Shown: piece after piece, positions 16,108 to 25,479 of the stretch | How the letters are laid out: the number at the start of each line of letters is the position of its first letter | Numbering within the stretch: the first letter of the stretch is position 1 | Origin: Novosphingobium sp. AP12 | Lineage (GTDB): Bacteria > Pseudomonadota > Alphaproteobacteria > Sphingomonadales > Sphingomonadaceae | Assembly (NCBI RefSeq): GCF_000281975.1 | Contig: NZ_AKKE01000057.1 | Coordinates: forward strand, 1 to 42,041 | DNA: 42,041 bases | Direction: 5' to 3' | Position numbers and translations under genes: made by a program | Notes under the pieces: model-generated | Database searches by the model: none | The model's input: the letters and a program-made list of their open reading frames with translations, nothing else | What the model was told of the DNA's origin: nothing

Positions 16108-17319
16108 ATGCCCGCATCCCTCGTCGCCGAAGCCGCCGCCCTGTCCGACCGCATCACCGCACTGCGCCGCGCGGTCCATGCCGAGCCGGAAATCGGGCTC
16201 CACACTCCGAAGACCCGCGACAAAATCCGTGCCGCGCTTGCGCACCTGCCGCTGGAGTGGGCGGAAGGGCCTTCGACCACCGGCCTCGTCGCCACGCTGC
16301 GGGGCGGGCGACCGGGACGCAGCGTGCTCCTGCGCGGCGACATGGACGCGCTGCCGATGCCCGAGGAGACCGGGCTGGACTTCGCCTCGACCGTTCCGGG
16401 CATGATGCATGCCTGCGGCCACGACGCCCACGTCGCCATGCTGGCCGGCGCGGCGGAGATACTTGCCGGACAGGCTGAGAGCCTTGCCGGCGAAGTGCGC
16501 TTCATGTTCCAGCCGGGCGAGGAGGGCTATCACGGCGCCCGTTTCATGCTGGAGGACGGACTGCTCGGCGGGGAGGGTTTCGACCGCCCGCTGCCGGACG
16601 CCGCCTTCGCACTCCACGTCATGCCCAATGCGCCGCACGGGCTGATCGGCGGGCGCGCCGGACCGCTGCTCGCCGCTGCCGACCAGCTCCAGATCACCGT
16701 CACCGGGCGCGGCGGCCATGCCTCGATGCCTCACGACACGCTCGACCCGGTGCCGATCGCCTGCGAAATCGTCGGCGCCATCCAGACCATGGTGGCGCGC
16801 CGCTTCAGCGTGTTCGATCCGGTCGTGGTGACGGTCTCGAAGATCGAGGCGGGCACCGCGCACAACGTGATTTCCGATAGCGCGAAGCTCACCGGCACGA
16901 TGCGCACGCTTTCGGCGGCAAACCGCGCGCGGCTGAAGGACGAACTGCCGCTGCTCGCCGCCGGGATCGCGGGCGCGCATGGGCTGAGCGCCGAGACAGT
17001 CATCCTCGAAGGCTTCCCGGTCACGCTCTGCGATCCGGGCGCGGTCGATTTCGGCGAGAAGGTGGCGCGCGACATGCTGGGCGAGGGCGCCTTCCAGCGC
17101 CTCGCCGACCCGATCATGGGCGCGGAGGACTTCGCCTATGTGCTGGAGAAAGTGCCCGGCGCGATGTTCTTCCTCGGCTTCGCGCATGCGGGCGATGACT
17201 GGCGGCAGTGCTGCGGCATCCATTCGACGAAAATGATGCTCGACGAGACGGTGATGCCGCGCGGCGCTGCATTTCTCGCGGGTTTGGCCACAACTTTTCT
17301 GGCCCGAGGCTGGAGCTGA
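16108..17319 (+). CDS. M20-family metal-dependent amidohydrolase (hippurate-hydrolase-like)
   Basis: 403 residues, the usual length for the hippurate/IAA-amino-acid hydrolase group. LLRGDMDALPMPEETGLDF near 74-92 carries the first metal-site region, and MHACGHDAHVAMLAGAA near 105-121 the second. FQPGEEGYHGARFML holds the catalytic Glu-Glu. The dimerisation domain follows (TGRGGHASMPHDTLDP), and MGAEDFAYVLEKVPGA is close to the end. It cleaves an N-acyl amino acid in the cytoplasm; the substrate is unknown. It starts 45 bp after the flippase on the same strand. Confidence 0.93.
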   Translation: MPASLVAEAAALSDRITALRRAVHAEPEIGLHTPKTRDKIRAALAHLPLEWAEGPSTTGLVATLRGGRPGRSVLLRGDMDALPMPEETGLDFASTVPGMMHACGHDAHVAMLAGAAEILAGQAESLAGEVRFMFQPGEEGYHGARFMLEDGLLGGEGFDRPLPDAAFALHVMPNAPHGLIGGRAGPLLAAADQLQITVTGRGGHASMPHDTLDPVPIACEIVGAIQTMVARRFSVFDPVVVTVSKIEAGTAHNVISDSAKLTGTMRTLSAANRARLKDELPLLAAGIAGAHGLSAETVILEGFPVTLCDPGAVDFGEKVARDMLGEGAFQRLADPIMGAEDFAYVLEKVPGAMFFLGFAHAGDDWRQCCGIHSTKMMLDETVMPRGAAFLAGLATTFLARGWS

Positions 17320-17560
17320 TCACTTCGGCGGACTTTAGTTGATGAAGTACGTGCGCGCGCGGTGTTCTTTGAAGGAGCATGGCGGGGGGCGGGATCGACG
17401 ATGTGAAAGAACCTGCGCGAACGTAGCAGCGTCCGGCGCTGTAGGAAAATGCGCGCCCCGCTAACCCCGTCCATTGTCGATCCTCCTGCGCATCCTGTGC
17501 TTGCCAAGCCGCGCCTGGTTTGCTGACCTGCGCGCGATAAAGATAACTGCGGGAGAGGAC

Positions 17561-18031
17561 ATGGACGCGACCCAGCGGCTCGAGGCGATCGAGCGGATCC
17601 GCAACCTGAAGGCGCGCTACTTCCGGTTGATGGACACCAAGCAGTGGGACGAACTGGCAGGCGTGTTCACCCGCGACATGAAGGTGCTGACCCCCGACGG
17701 GCGGATATGGCTCTGCGGGGGCGAGGCCTACGCCGACAGCCTGCGCACTTCGCTCGAACACGCGGTCTCGTGCCACCAAGGCCTGACCGCCGAGATCGAG
17801 GTCCACGATGCGTTCAGCGCCTCGGCCATCTGGGCGATGCAGGACCTCATCACCTGGACCCGCGCCCACCCGCGCGAGGGGTGGAAGGCGATCCAGGGAC
17901 GCGGCCATTACCACGAGACCTACCGCTTCGAGGATGGCGCCGATGGGAAAGTGGACTGGCGCATCGCCACGCTCACCCTGACCCGGCTCAGCCTCGACAT
18001 CGAATGGCCCGAGGGAGTGCGCGCGGCATGA
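17561..18031 (+). CDS. SnoaL/NTF2-like protein
   Basis: 156 residues from ATG 17561, chosen for the good ribosome-binding site GGAGAGG two bases upstream; the longer frame has no family sequence. RLEAIERIRNLKARYFRLMDTKQWDELAGVFTRD is the standard start of the NTF2-like cone fold used by SnoaL-type enzymes and binding proteins. The stop overlaps the next ATG (ATGA at 18028-18031), so translation is coupled. Proteins of this type in sphingomonads often sit in steroid or aromatic degradation clusters. Ligand and catalysis cannot be read from the sequence. Confidence 0.85.
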   Translation: MDATQRLEAIERIRNLKARYFRLMDTKQWDELAGVFTRDMKVLTPDGRIWLCGGEAYADSLRTSLEHAVSCHQGLTAEIEVHDAFSASAIWAMQDLITWTRAHPREGWKAIQGRGHYHETYRFEDGADGKVDWRIATLTLTRLSLDIEWPEGVRAA

Positions 18032-18999
18032 GTGTGGCGGAAAAGGCGGGGCTGACATTCGCCGACCACTTCGGCGAAGGCCGCGACGACAACCCCTACT
18101 GGAACGAAAGCGTGTGGTTCTCGCTCTCGATCCCCGAACGCCGCATCCACGGCATGATCCAGTACTACTTCCGCCCCAACATGGGGATGCTGAACGGCGG
18201 CCCGGTGCTGTGGGACCCCTCGGGCACCTTCCAGCACGACTGCCTGCACTACCAGTGGAGCCACCTGCAGGCGCTCCCGGCGGGCACGCGCGGCAAGTTC
18301 GACATGACGGCGCGCAATTCGCTGTCGTGCCGGATGATCGAGCCGATGGCGAAGTACAAGCTCGACTACCACCGCGACGGGCTTCTGCTTGACCTGACGT
18401 GGACCGCCATCGGCCCCGCGCACGAACTGCGCACCGGCGACGCCGGGCAGGCCTCCACCGCGAAGTTCCACATCGAGCAGCCCGGCCGCATGACCGGCAC
18501 CATACGCCGCCACGGCGAGGAATGGGCCATCGACTGCTGGTCGATGCGCGACACTTCCTATGGTGCGCGCGAGTACGAATCGCTCGCCTGCGGGGGCTAC
18601 TTCTGGGGCATCGGCTCCGGCGCGGGCGGACCCAGCGCCTTCCACGCCATCGCCATGGGCGAGGGGACCGAGGCGCGTTCGATCGGCGGCTTCATCTGGA
18701 AGGACGGGGAGATGGCCAGCCTCGCCTCGGGCCGGCGCGAGGTGCTGGAATGGGGGCGGTTCGGCCCGGCGAAAGTGCTCTGGCAGGGCACCGACACGCT
18801 CGGGCGCACGATGGAGGCCACCGGCGAGATCGACCCCGGCCTCGTCTTCACCGGCTACACCGACCACTCGGTCGTCTGGTCGCTGGTGCGCTGGGACTGG
18901 GACGGGGTGGAGCATTGGGGAGACAACCAGGAATTTTCCCCCGCCGAACGCTTCCGCCGCATCGCGCGCGGCGAGATCGCGCTGGGAAGTCCCGCGTGA
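18028..18999 (+). CDS. Hypothetical protein, DUF7064/7065-like
   Basis: 323 residues. Beta-rich, with many Trp and Tyr and short motifs such as NPYWNESVWFSLSIPERRIHG, YYFRPNMG, DYHRDGL and DCWSMRDTSYG. It has the look of a lipocalin-like or hydroxysteroid-dehydratase-like beta-barrel, but that is only a resemblance. I recall similar proteins beside SnoaL-like genes in sphingomonads. It is coupled to the genes on both sides: it starts in ATGA with the upstream stop, and its own stop overlaps the next start in GTGA. No signal peptide. Confidence 0.75.
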   Translation: MSVAEKAGLTFADHFGEGRDDNPYWNESVWFSLSIPERRIHGMIQYYFRPNMGMLNGGPVLWDPSGTFQHDCLHYQWSHLQALPAGTRGKFDMTARNSLSCRMIEPMAKYKLDYHRDGLLLDLTWTAIGPAHELRTGDAGQASTAKFHIEQPGRMTGTIRRHGEEWAIDCWSMRDTSYGAREYESLACGGYFWGIGSGAGGPSAFHAIAMGEGTEARSIGGFIWKDGEMASLASGRREVLEWGRFGPAKVLWQGTDTLGRTMEATGEIDPGLVFTGYTDHSVVWSLVRWDWDGVEHWGDNQEFSPAERFRRIARGEIALGSPA

Positions 19000-19667
19000 C
19001 CCTGGGCCAGATCGTCGTCGTCAACGGCACCTCGGGTTCGGGCAAGTCGACCACCTGCGAGCTTTTCCAGAAGACCCGCGAGGACTACTGGCTGCTCTAC
19101 GGGATCGACCACTTCACCGCCCAGACCCTGCCCGCGAAGTTCGGCCACCACGGCCCGCTCGCCGCGCAGGGGATCGAGGCGGTGCCCGTCGATCCGGCGG
19201 ACCCCGACGGACCCCTGCGCTGGCGTTTCGGGCCGGAGGGGACGAAGGCGTTCGCCGCCCTGCACGAATGGATGGCGGCGACATCGCGGCAAGGCCTCAA
19301 CGTGGTGTTCGACCACCTTCTGATGAGCGACCCGCCGGTGCTGCAGGACCTCGTCGCCCGCACCGAGGGGCTGCCGGTGCTGCTGGTGACGCTCAAACCC
19401 CCGTTCGAGGTGCTGGAACGCCGCGTCGCCGAGCGGCGCATGGACAAGAAGATCCCCACCGACCTGCTCGGCGAGGACGCGGCGGCCAAGATCATCGACC
19501 GCCTCACCCGCCTGCGCCCGTGGTTCTACGAGGAGGTCTATCGCAACGCGGTGTCGGACCTCACCATCGACACCTCGGTGCACGGGCCGGAGGCGGTCTG
19601 CGCGATGATCTCGGCGCGGCTGGCGCAGGGGCCGGGTACGGCGTTCGATGAACTGCGAGCGGCCTGA
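18996..19667 (+). CDS. P-loop kinase, chloramphenicol-phosphotransferase-like
   Basis: 223 residues from GTG 18996, which overlaps the upstream stop as GTGA. IVVVNGTSGSGKSTTCELFQ near 6-25 is a perfect Walker A. FDHLLMSDPPVL resembles the substrate region of CPT, and TLKPPFEVLERRVAERRMDKK is the lid region with basic residues. CPT enzymes phosphorylate a hydroxyl on a small molecule, the model case being chloramphenicol. Linkage with the SnoaL-like and DUF7064-like genes suggests it modifies a metabolite of that unit rather than a drug. This is an inference; resistance should not be assumed. Confidence 0.8.
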   Translation: MTLGQIVVVNGTSGSGKSTTCELFQKTREDYWLLYGIDHFTAQTLPAKFGHHGPLAAQGIEAVPVDPADPDGPLRWRFGPEGTKAFAALHEWMAATSRQGLNVVFDHLLMSDPPVLQDLVARTEGLPVLLVTLKPPFEVLERRVAERRMDKKIPTDLLGEDAAAKIIDRLTRLRPWFYEEVYRNAVSDLTIDTSVHGPEAVCAMISARLAQGPGTAFDELRAA

Positions 19668-19698
19668 TCCTCCCCTCCCCGTCGGGGGAGGAAGCTCA

Positions 19699-19986
19699 AG
19701 CCCGCACGTCGGCCCATTCCGGGTGCCGCTTGAACGCCACGTCGACGTAGCTGCACAATGGTCCGATCTTGAAGCCTTCCTCGCGCGCGTCGGCGACCAT
19801 CGCCTCGACCAGCCGCATCGCGACGCCGCGTCCGCCGATCGCGGGCGGGACCAGCGTGTGCTCGGCGTAGCGGACACCGCCGCGCTCAGCCCAGGTGAGG
19901 CGACCGATGTGGTCGCTGTCGGCGATGTGCGCATGGTACTCGCCGGTGGAGCCGGTCTCGTGCTTGGTGATGGTGACGCCGACCAT
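19699..19986 (-). CDS. Small GNAT-type N-acetyltransferase (COG2388-like)
   Basis: About 95 residues. GRLTWAERGGVRYAEHTLVPPAIGGRGVAMRLVEAMVADAREEG holds the acetyl-CoA loop (GGRGVAMRLV) of the short GNAT group, and the C-terminal CSYVDVAFKRHPEWADV is typical of that group. This subgroup is among the smallest GNATs. The acceptor is unknown. It stands alone on the minus strand between the kinase and threonine aldolase genes. Confidence 0.85.
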
Positions 19987-20043
19987 AGGACGCTTCTCCT
20001 CGTTGCTGACGCTTGACGGAAACGGCCCGTCCTCTCAGGGCAT

Positions 20044-21045
20044 ATGGCTATGCAGTTCACCTCCGACAATGCCGCCGCCGTCCACCCCGCCGTCTGGAAG
20101 GCGATGATGGCGGCCGATGCGCCCGACGCGCCCTACGACGGCGATGCGCTCAGCCGGAGCCTCGACGCGGCATTCACCGCGCTGTTCGGGCGCGAGTGCG
20201 CGGTGCTCTGGGCGGCGACCGGGACGGCGGCGAACTGCCTGGCGCTCGCATCGCTGGTGCCGCCGCACGGCGCGGTGGTCTGCCACCGAGAGGCGCATAT
20301 CGAGATGGACGAGGCCGGAGCGCCCGGCTTCTTCCTCCACGGCGCCAAGCTGCTGCTGGCCGATGGCGCCAGCGCCAAGGTCACGCCGGCGACGCTGGCG
20401 GCGGTGATCGAGGCGATCCGCGACGACGTCCACCAGGTCCAGCCCCACGCGGTCTCGATCACCCAGGCGAGCGAGTACGGCTGCGTCTACCGCCCCGCCG
20501 AAGTCGCCGCGATCGCCGCCGTCGCCAAGGCGCGCGGCCTCGGCCTGCACATGGACGGCGCCCGTTTCGCCAATGCGGTGGCACATCTCGGCTGCTCGGC
20601 GGCCGAGGCGGCAAGCGGCGTCGACGTGCTGAGCTTCGGCTTCGTCAAGAACGGCGGCATGGGCGCGGAGGCGATCGTGTTCTTCGACGTCGAGGCCGCG
20701 AAGGTCATACGCTACCGCCGCAAGCGCGCCGGGCACCTCCAGAGCAAGGGCCGCTTCCTTGCCGCGCAGATCCTGGCGATGCTGGAGGACGAGCTGTGGC
20801 TCGACAACGCGCGCGCGGCCAATGCCGCCGCTGCCGGAATCGCCGCCGCCGCCCCTGAACGCCTGCTCCACCCGGTCGAGGCGAACGAGGTGTTCCTCAC
20901 CTGCACCGCCGCCGAGCGCGCGGCGCTGCGCGGCGCCGGCTTCACCTTCTACGACTGGGGCCCGGACGCCGCGCGTCTGGTGACCTCGTGGGACGCCAAG
21001 ACCGGCGACATAGCGGCGCTCGCGAAGGCGATCGCGGCGCTATGA
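20044..21045 (+). CDS. ltaE: Low-specificity L-threonine aldolase
   Basis: It splits L-threonine and allo-threonine to glycine and acetaldehyde with pyridoxal phosphate. 333 residues match the family. Fold-type-I landmarks are ATGTAANCLAL near 59-69, CHREAHIEMDEAG, HMDGARFANAVAHLG with the Asp that holds the cofactor pyridine, and SFGFVKNGGMGAEA with the Schiff-base Lys. The ATG at 20044 or the one two codons later (20050) can both start. The stop overlaps the next ATG (ATGA at 21042-21045). An ltaE-type assignment is likely but the exact specificity is not decided. Confidence 0.9.
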   Translation: MAMQFTSDNAAAVHPAVWKAMMAADAPDAPYDGDALSRSLDAAFTALFGRECAVLWAATGTAANCLALASLVPPHGAVVCHREAHIEMDEAGAPGFFLHGAKLLLADGASAKVTPATLAAVIEAIRDDVHQVQPHAVSITQASEYGCVYRPAEVAAIAAVAKARGLGLHMDGARFANAVAHLGCSAAEAASGVDVLSFGFVKNGGMGAEAIVFFDVEAAKVIRYRRKRAGHLQSKGRFLAAQILAMLEDELWLDNARAANAAAAGIAAAAPERLLHPVEANEVFLTCTAAERAALRGAGFTFYDWGPDAARLVTSWDAKTGDIAALAKAIAAL

Positions 21046-21971
21046 GCGCCGGGGACACGCAGCCCATCTCGATGCTGCGACCGGCGGTGGCGCTGCCGTT
21101 CCTGATCGTCGCGCTGATCTGGGGATCGACCTGGTGGGTCATCACCGGCCAGATCGGCGACGTGCCGGCGAGCTGGTCGGTGACCTGGCGCTTCGCGCTG
21201 GCGACCCCGGCGATGTTCATCGTCGCCGCTGCCATGGGACGCAGCCTGCGGATCGGGCGCGACGGGCAGGGCCTCGCGTTCCTGGTCGGGCTGACCCAGT
21301 TCTGCGGCAACTACAACTTCGTCTACCGCGCCGAGGCGCACCTGACCTCGGGCATCGTCGCGTTGATGATCGCGCTGCTGCTGGTGCCCAACGCGCTGCT
21401 GGCGCGCCTCATGCTCAAGCAGCCGATCAGCGCGCGCTTCGCCATCGGGAGCGGGATCGCCATCGCCGGCATCGCCCTGCTGCTGCTCCACGAATCGCGC
21501 GCCGCCCCGACCGGAGAAACCGGCGGCAGCGTCCTCGTCGGCATCGGCCTGGCGCTCGCGGCGATGCTCTGCGCCTCGGTCTCGAACGTGATCCAGGCGA
21601 ACGAGGTCGGCAGCCGGTTGCCGATGGTGAGCCTGCTGGCCTGGGCGATGCTCTACGGCACCCTGTGCGACGCCGGGCTGGCGCTGTGGACGGCGGGCCC
21701 CCCGGTGCTGCCGACCGGCACGAGCTACTGGCTGGGCACCGCCTACCTTGCGCTGGCGGGTTCGGTGGTGACCTTCCCGCTCTACTTCACGCTGATCCGC
21801 CAGCTCGGCGCAGGCCGTGCGGCGTACAACGGCGTGGCGGTGGTGGTCATCGCGATGGTCTTCTCGACCGTGCTGGAGGGCTACCGCTGGTCGCTGCTGG
21901 CGGCCGGCGGCGCGGCGCTGGCGACCGTGGGCCTCGCGGTGGCGCTGAGCGCGCGCAAGCCCTCGACGTAA
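21042..21971 (+). CDS. EamA/DMT-superfamily transporter
   Basis: 309 residues from ATG 21042, overlapping the threonine-aldolase stop. Ten hydrophobic helices form two EamA repeats. Helix 1 has the classic ALIWGSTWW, and the second repeat starts around GSVLVGIGLALAAMLCASVSNV. The family exports amino acids and other metabolites through the inner membrane; coupling with threonine aldolase makes an amino acid plausible. The last 91 bp overlap, tail to tail, the end of the epimerase gene on the other strand. Confidence 0.9.
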   Translation: MSAGDTQPISMLRPAVALPFLIVALIWGSTWWVITGQIGDVPASWSVTWRFALATPAMFIVAAAMGRSLRIGRDGQGLAFLVGLTQFCGNYNFVYRAEAHLTSGIVALMIALLLVPNALLARLMLKQPISARFAIGSGIAIAGIALLLLHESRAAPTGETGGSVLVGIGLALAAMLCASVSNVIQANEVGSRLPMVSLLAWAMLYGTLCDAGLALWTAGPPVLPTGTSYWLGTAYLALAGSVVTFPLYFTLIRQLGAGRAAYNGVAVVVIAMVFSTVLEGYRWSLLAAGGAALATVGLAVALSARKPST

Positions 21972-22726
21972 CTGGGATAGCGCGGCCGCCAGCCGAGCAC
22001 GACCTTCGCCTTGCCGTTGGCGACGCGGCGGTTCTCGGCATAGAACCCGCGCGCCATGGGCGAGAGCCCGGCCTCGTCGAGCGATTGCAGTGGCGGCAGC
22101 GCCATGCCGGTGAGGCGGCAGGCTTCCTCCACCAGCCGGTTCTGCCCGCAGGGCAGGTCGTCGGCGAGGTTGTAGGCGCCGCCCTGTGCCTCGACCCCGG
22201 CGAGCACGCCCGCTGCGATATCCGCGACATGGACGCGGCTGAAGACCTGGTCCGGCAGGTCGATCCGGTGCGCGCGGCCTTCCGCCAGTCGTTCGAAGAT
22301 CGAGCGCCCCGGCCCGTAGATCCCCGGCAGCCGGTACGCCCGCGCACCGAGCGCCAGCCACGCCGCGTCCGCCTCGGCCCGCGCGGTGCGCCGCCCGGTG
22401 CCGACCGGCGCGCCCTCGTCCACCCACGCGCCGCCGGTGTCGCCGTAGACGCCGGTGGAGGAGAGGTAGGACAGCGCCTTGCCCCGCAGCGCGTCGCCGT
22501 ATAGCTCCAGCACCGGATCGAGCGGCTCGCCCCGCCCTTCGCTGCCCGGCGGGACGGAGGACAGCACATGATCCGCATCCGCCAGCGCGACACGCACGCT
22601 CCCGGCGTCGTCGAAGGCGAGGGTGCCGTCGCTGCCGGTGGAGACGACTTCCCAGCCGCGGCCCTCGAAGCGGGCGGCGATGACGCGGGCGGTGTAACCG
22701 AGGCCGAAGATGAACAGGCGAGGCAT
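21881..22726 (-). CDS. Short NAD(P)-binding epimerase-like protein
   Basis: 281 residues from ATG 22726 (MPRLFIFGLGYTARVIAARF). The glycine motif FGLGYTA differs from a textbook GxxGxxG, as in the SDR-like YeeZ group. YLSSTGVYGDTGGAWVDE places the Thr/Ser-Tyr region, and RLPGIYGPGRSIFERL is the usual epimerase block. The substrate is unknown. A 13-codon upstream extension has no family sequence. The C-terminal 30 residues (Ala/Ser-rich, PPAASSDQR) are those that overlap the EamA gene and may be an added tail. Confidence 0.85.
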   Translation of the reverse strand: MPRLFIFGLGYTARVIAARFEGRGWEVVSTGSDGTLAFDDAGSVRVALADADHVLSSVPPGSEGRGEPLDPVLELYGDALRGKALSYLSSTGVYGDTGGAWVDEGAPVGTGRRTARAEADAAWLALGARAYRLPGIYGPGRSIFERLAEGRAHRIDLPDQVFSRVHVADIAAGVLAGVEAQGGAYNLADDLPCGQNRLVEEACRLTGMALPPLQSLDEAGLSPMARGFYAENRRVANGKAKVVLGWRPRYPSYVEGLRALSATARPTVASAAPPAASSDQR

Positions 22727-22824
22727 CGCAGCCAGACCTAGCATCCCGGCGCGGACCCGCAACCCTGCGCCGAAATCGCTCCACCGCCGCTGGCAATCCG
22801 CCCCCGAGCGGTTAAGTATGCGGC

Positions 22825-25479
22825 ATGGATATCGCCAGCAGACCCGCCGAGCCCGTGGAAAACACCCAGGTCGCCGACGCCGCGCCGCCCCCCGCGTCGC
22901 CGCCGGTCATCCGCCGCGAGGACTACCTGCCGCCCGCCTGGCTGGTGCCGCAGGTCGCGCTCGACTTCCGGTTGGGCGTGGACGCGACGCACGTCGTCTC
23001 CAAGCTGTCGGTCACCCGCAACGCTGCCGGCAACGGCACCTCGACGCTGCGCCTCAACGGCGACCAGATCGCCCCGCTCGCCGTCCGGGTGGACGGGCGC
23101 GAGGTGAACGACTGGCGGCTCGATGGCGGCGACCTCCTGGTCGAACTGACCGGAGAGGCGCACGACGTCGAGGTCGAGACCAGCGTCAATCCCGCCGCCA
23201 ACAGCCAGCTCATGGGCCTCTACGCCTCGAACGGCATGCTCTGCACCCAGTGCGAGGCCGAGGGCTTCCGCCGCATCACCTTCTTCCCTGACCGCCCCGA
23301 CGTGCTTTCCACCTATTCGGTGCGCATGAGCGGCGACAAGGCGGGCTTCCCGATCCTGCTGGCCAACGGCAACTGCACCGCCACCGGCGAGGGCGAGGAC
23401 GGCACGCACTGGGCCGAGTGGCACGATCCCTGGCCCAAGCCGAGCTACCTCTTCGCGCTGGTCGCGGGCGACCTCGTCGCCAACCACGCGACCTTCACGA
23501 CCTCGGGCGGGCGCGTGGTCGACCTCAACATCTGGGTCCGCCCGGGCGACGAGGACCGCACCCAGCACGCGATGGATTCGCTCATCAATTCAATGCGATG
23601 GGATGAGGAAACCTTCGGGCGCGAGTACGACCTCGACCTTTTCAATATCGTCGCCGTGTCCGACTTCAACATGGGTGCGATGGAGAACAAGGGCCTCAAC
23701 GTCTTCAACACCCGCTACGTCCTCGCCGACCCGGAAACCGCCACCGACGGCGACTACGACGCGGTCGAGGGGGTGATCGGCCACGAATACTTCCACAACT
23801 GGTCGGGCAACCGCGTGACCTGCCGCGACTGGTTCCAGCTGAGCCTCAAGGAAGGCTTCACGGTGCTGCGCGACCAGCTGTTCAGCGCCGACATGGGCAG
23901 CGAGGCGGTCAAGCGGATCGAGGATGTGCGCGTGCTGCGCATCGCCCAGTTCCCCGAGGATTCGGGTCCGCTGGCGCACCCGATCCGCCCGGATTCGTTC
24001 CAGGAAATCAGCAACTTCTACACCGCGACGATCTACAACAAGGGCGCCGAGGTGATCCGCATGATGCGCACCATGGCCGGCCCCGAGCGGTTCCGAAAGG
24101 GCACCGACCTCTACTTCGAACGCCACGACGGCGAGGCCGCGACCTGCGAGGACTTCGTCAAGGCGATCGAGGACGGCGCCGGGCTCGACCTCGGCAGCTT
24201 CCGCCTCTGGTACTCGCAGGCCGGCACTCCGCAGGTCTCCGTCGAGCTGGACCATGACGGCACCCGTACGACCCTTAACCTGACCCAGAGCGTACCGGCG
24301 ACGCCGGGCCAGCCCGAAAAGCAGCCGATGCCGATCCCGCTGCGCGTCGCCCTTTACGATCGCAGCACCGGCGAGCATTCGGGCGAGCAGCTCATCGTGC
24401 TGGGCGAGGCATCGGGCAGCTTCACCTTCGACGGGTTCGCGGCGCCCCCGGTGCTGTCGATCAATCGCGGCTTCTCCGCCCCCGTCGCCATCGACTTCGC
24501 GCGGCCTGCCGAGGACCTCGTGTTCCTTGCCGCGCACGACGACGATCCCTTCGCCCGCTACGAGGCGATGCAGGGCCTCGTCGTCCAGCACCTCGTCGCC
24601 GGCGTGGCCGGGCGGCTGGACGATGCCTCGCGGGCAGAGGGGCGCGCCGCTATCGGCGCGGCCTTCGCGGCGGTGATCGCCGATCCGGCGCTCGACGACC
24701 TGATGCGCGGCGAACTCATGATCCTGCCCGCCGAGACCTACCTCGCCGAGCAGCTGGCCGTCTCCGATCCCGGCGCCATCCATGCCGAGCGCGAGGCGCT
24801 GAAGGCCTGGCTCGGCGCCGAGTGCGCCGATGCGCTGAAAGCCCTGCACGACCGCGCGGTGGCGGTGCCCTATGGCCGCGATGCCGCCGCCCGCGGCGCA
24901 CGCAAGATCAAGACCCAGGCACTCACCCTCATCGCCGCGGGCGACCCGGCCGAGGGGGCGACGCGCGCCTTCGCGCAGTACAAGGCCGCCGAGACCATGA
25001 CCGACCGCCAGGGCGCGCTGATGGTCCTCGCCAGCCTCGACGCCCCCCAGCGGGCCGCGGCGCTGGCCGACTTCCATGCCCGCCACGCCGGCAACGCGCT
25101 GGTGATCGACAAGTGGTTCTCGCTCCAGGCGGGCTCGTTCCACGCCGACGTGCTCGCGCATATCCGCGAACTCGCCGCCCATCCCGACTTCACCATGACC
25201 AACCCCAACCGCGTGCGCGCGCTCTACATGGCCGCCGCCGGCAATCCGCAGGCGTTCCACGACGAAAGCGGCGAGGGCTACCGGATGATCGGCGACCTCA
25301 TCCGCCGCCTCGACCCGGTGAACCCGCAGACGGCCGCGCGCTTCGTCCCCGCACTCGGCCGCTGGCGCCGCGTCGAGCCGGTCCGCGCCGCGATGATGCG
25401 CGAGGAACTCGAACGCATCGCCGCCGTCCCCACCCTCTCGCGCGACGTGCGCGAGCAGGTGACCAAGAGCCTTGGCTGA
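22825..25479 (+). CDS. pepN: Aminopeptidase N (M1 family)
   Basis: 884 residues, matching bacterial PepN. The exopeptidase motif GAMEN is near 284-288 and the zinc site HEYFHNW near 320-326, with the second Glu in LKEGFTVLRDQLF. An N-terminal beta-domain, the thermolysin-like domain and a long helical C-terminal domain of the DUF3458 type follow. It removes N-terminal residues from peptides in the cytoplasm. No signal peptide. The start MDIASRPAEPVE lies 98 bp from the divergent epimerase. The stop overlaps the start of the next gene. Confidence 0.97.
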   Translation: MDIASRPAEPVENTQVADAAPPPASPPVIRREDYLPPAWLVPQVALDFRLGVDATHVVSKLSVTRNAAGNGTSTLRLNGDQIAPLAVRVDGREVNDWRLDGGDLLVELTGEAHDVEVETSVNPAANSQLMGLYASNGMLCTQCEAEGFRRITFFPDRPDVLSTYSVRMSGDKAGFPILLANGNCTATGEGEDGTHWAEWHDPWPKPSYLFALVAGDLVANHATFTTSGGRVVDLNIWVRPGDEDRTQHAMDSLINSMRWDEETFGREYDLDLFNIVAVSDFNMGAMENKGLNVFNTRYVLADPETATDGDYDAVEGVIGHEYFHNWSGNRVTCRDWFQLSLKEGFTVLRDQLFSADMGSEAVKRIEDVRVLRIAQFPEDSGPLAHPIRPDSFQEISNFYTATIYNKGAEVIRMMRTMAGPERFRKGTDLYFERHDGEAATCEDFVKAIEDGAGLDLGSFRLWYSQAGTPQVSVELDHDGTRTTLNLTQSVPATPGQPEKQPMPIPLRVALYDRSTGEHSGEQLIVLGEASGSFTFDGFAAPPVLSINRGFSAPVAIDFARPAEDLVFLAAHDDDPFARYEAMQGLVVQHLVAGVAGRLDDASRAEGRAAIGAAFAAVIADPALDDLMRGELMILPAETYLAEQLAVSDPGAIHAEREALKAWLGAECADALKALHDRAVAVPYGRDAAARGARKIKTQALTLIAAGDPAEGATRAFAQYKAAETMTDRQGALMVLASLDAPQRAAALADFHARHAGNALVIDKWFSLQAGSFHADVLAHIRELAAHPDFTMTNPNRVRALYMAAAGNPQAFHDESGEGYRMIGDLIRRLDPVNPQTAARFVPALGRWRRVEPVRAAMMREELERIAAVPTLSRDVREQVTKSLG

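Noticed and set aside
14869..17223. A 784-codon open frame on the minus strand
   Set aside because: It is antisense to the flippase and the M20 hydrolase, both with clear family motifs. Long antisense frames are expected at this GC content, and its translation is low-complexity, rich in Arg, Glu, Asp and His.
18996..19667. Chloramphenicol resistance gene
   Set aside because: The resemblance is to the P-loop kinase fold only. Its coupling to metabolic-type genes argues for another substrate.
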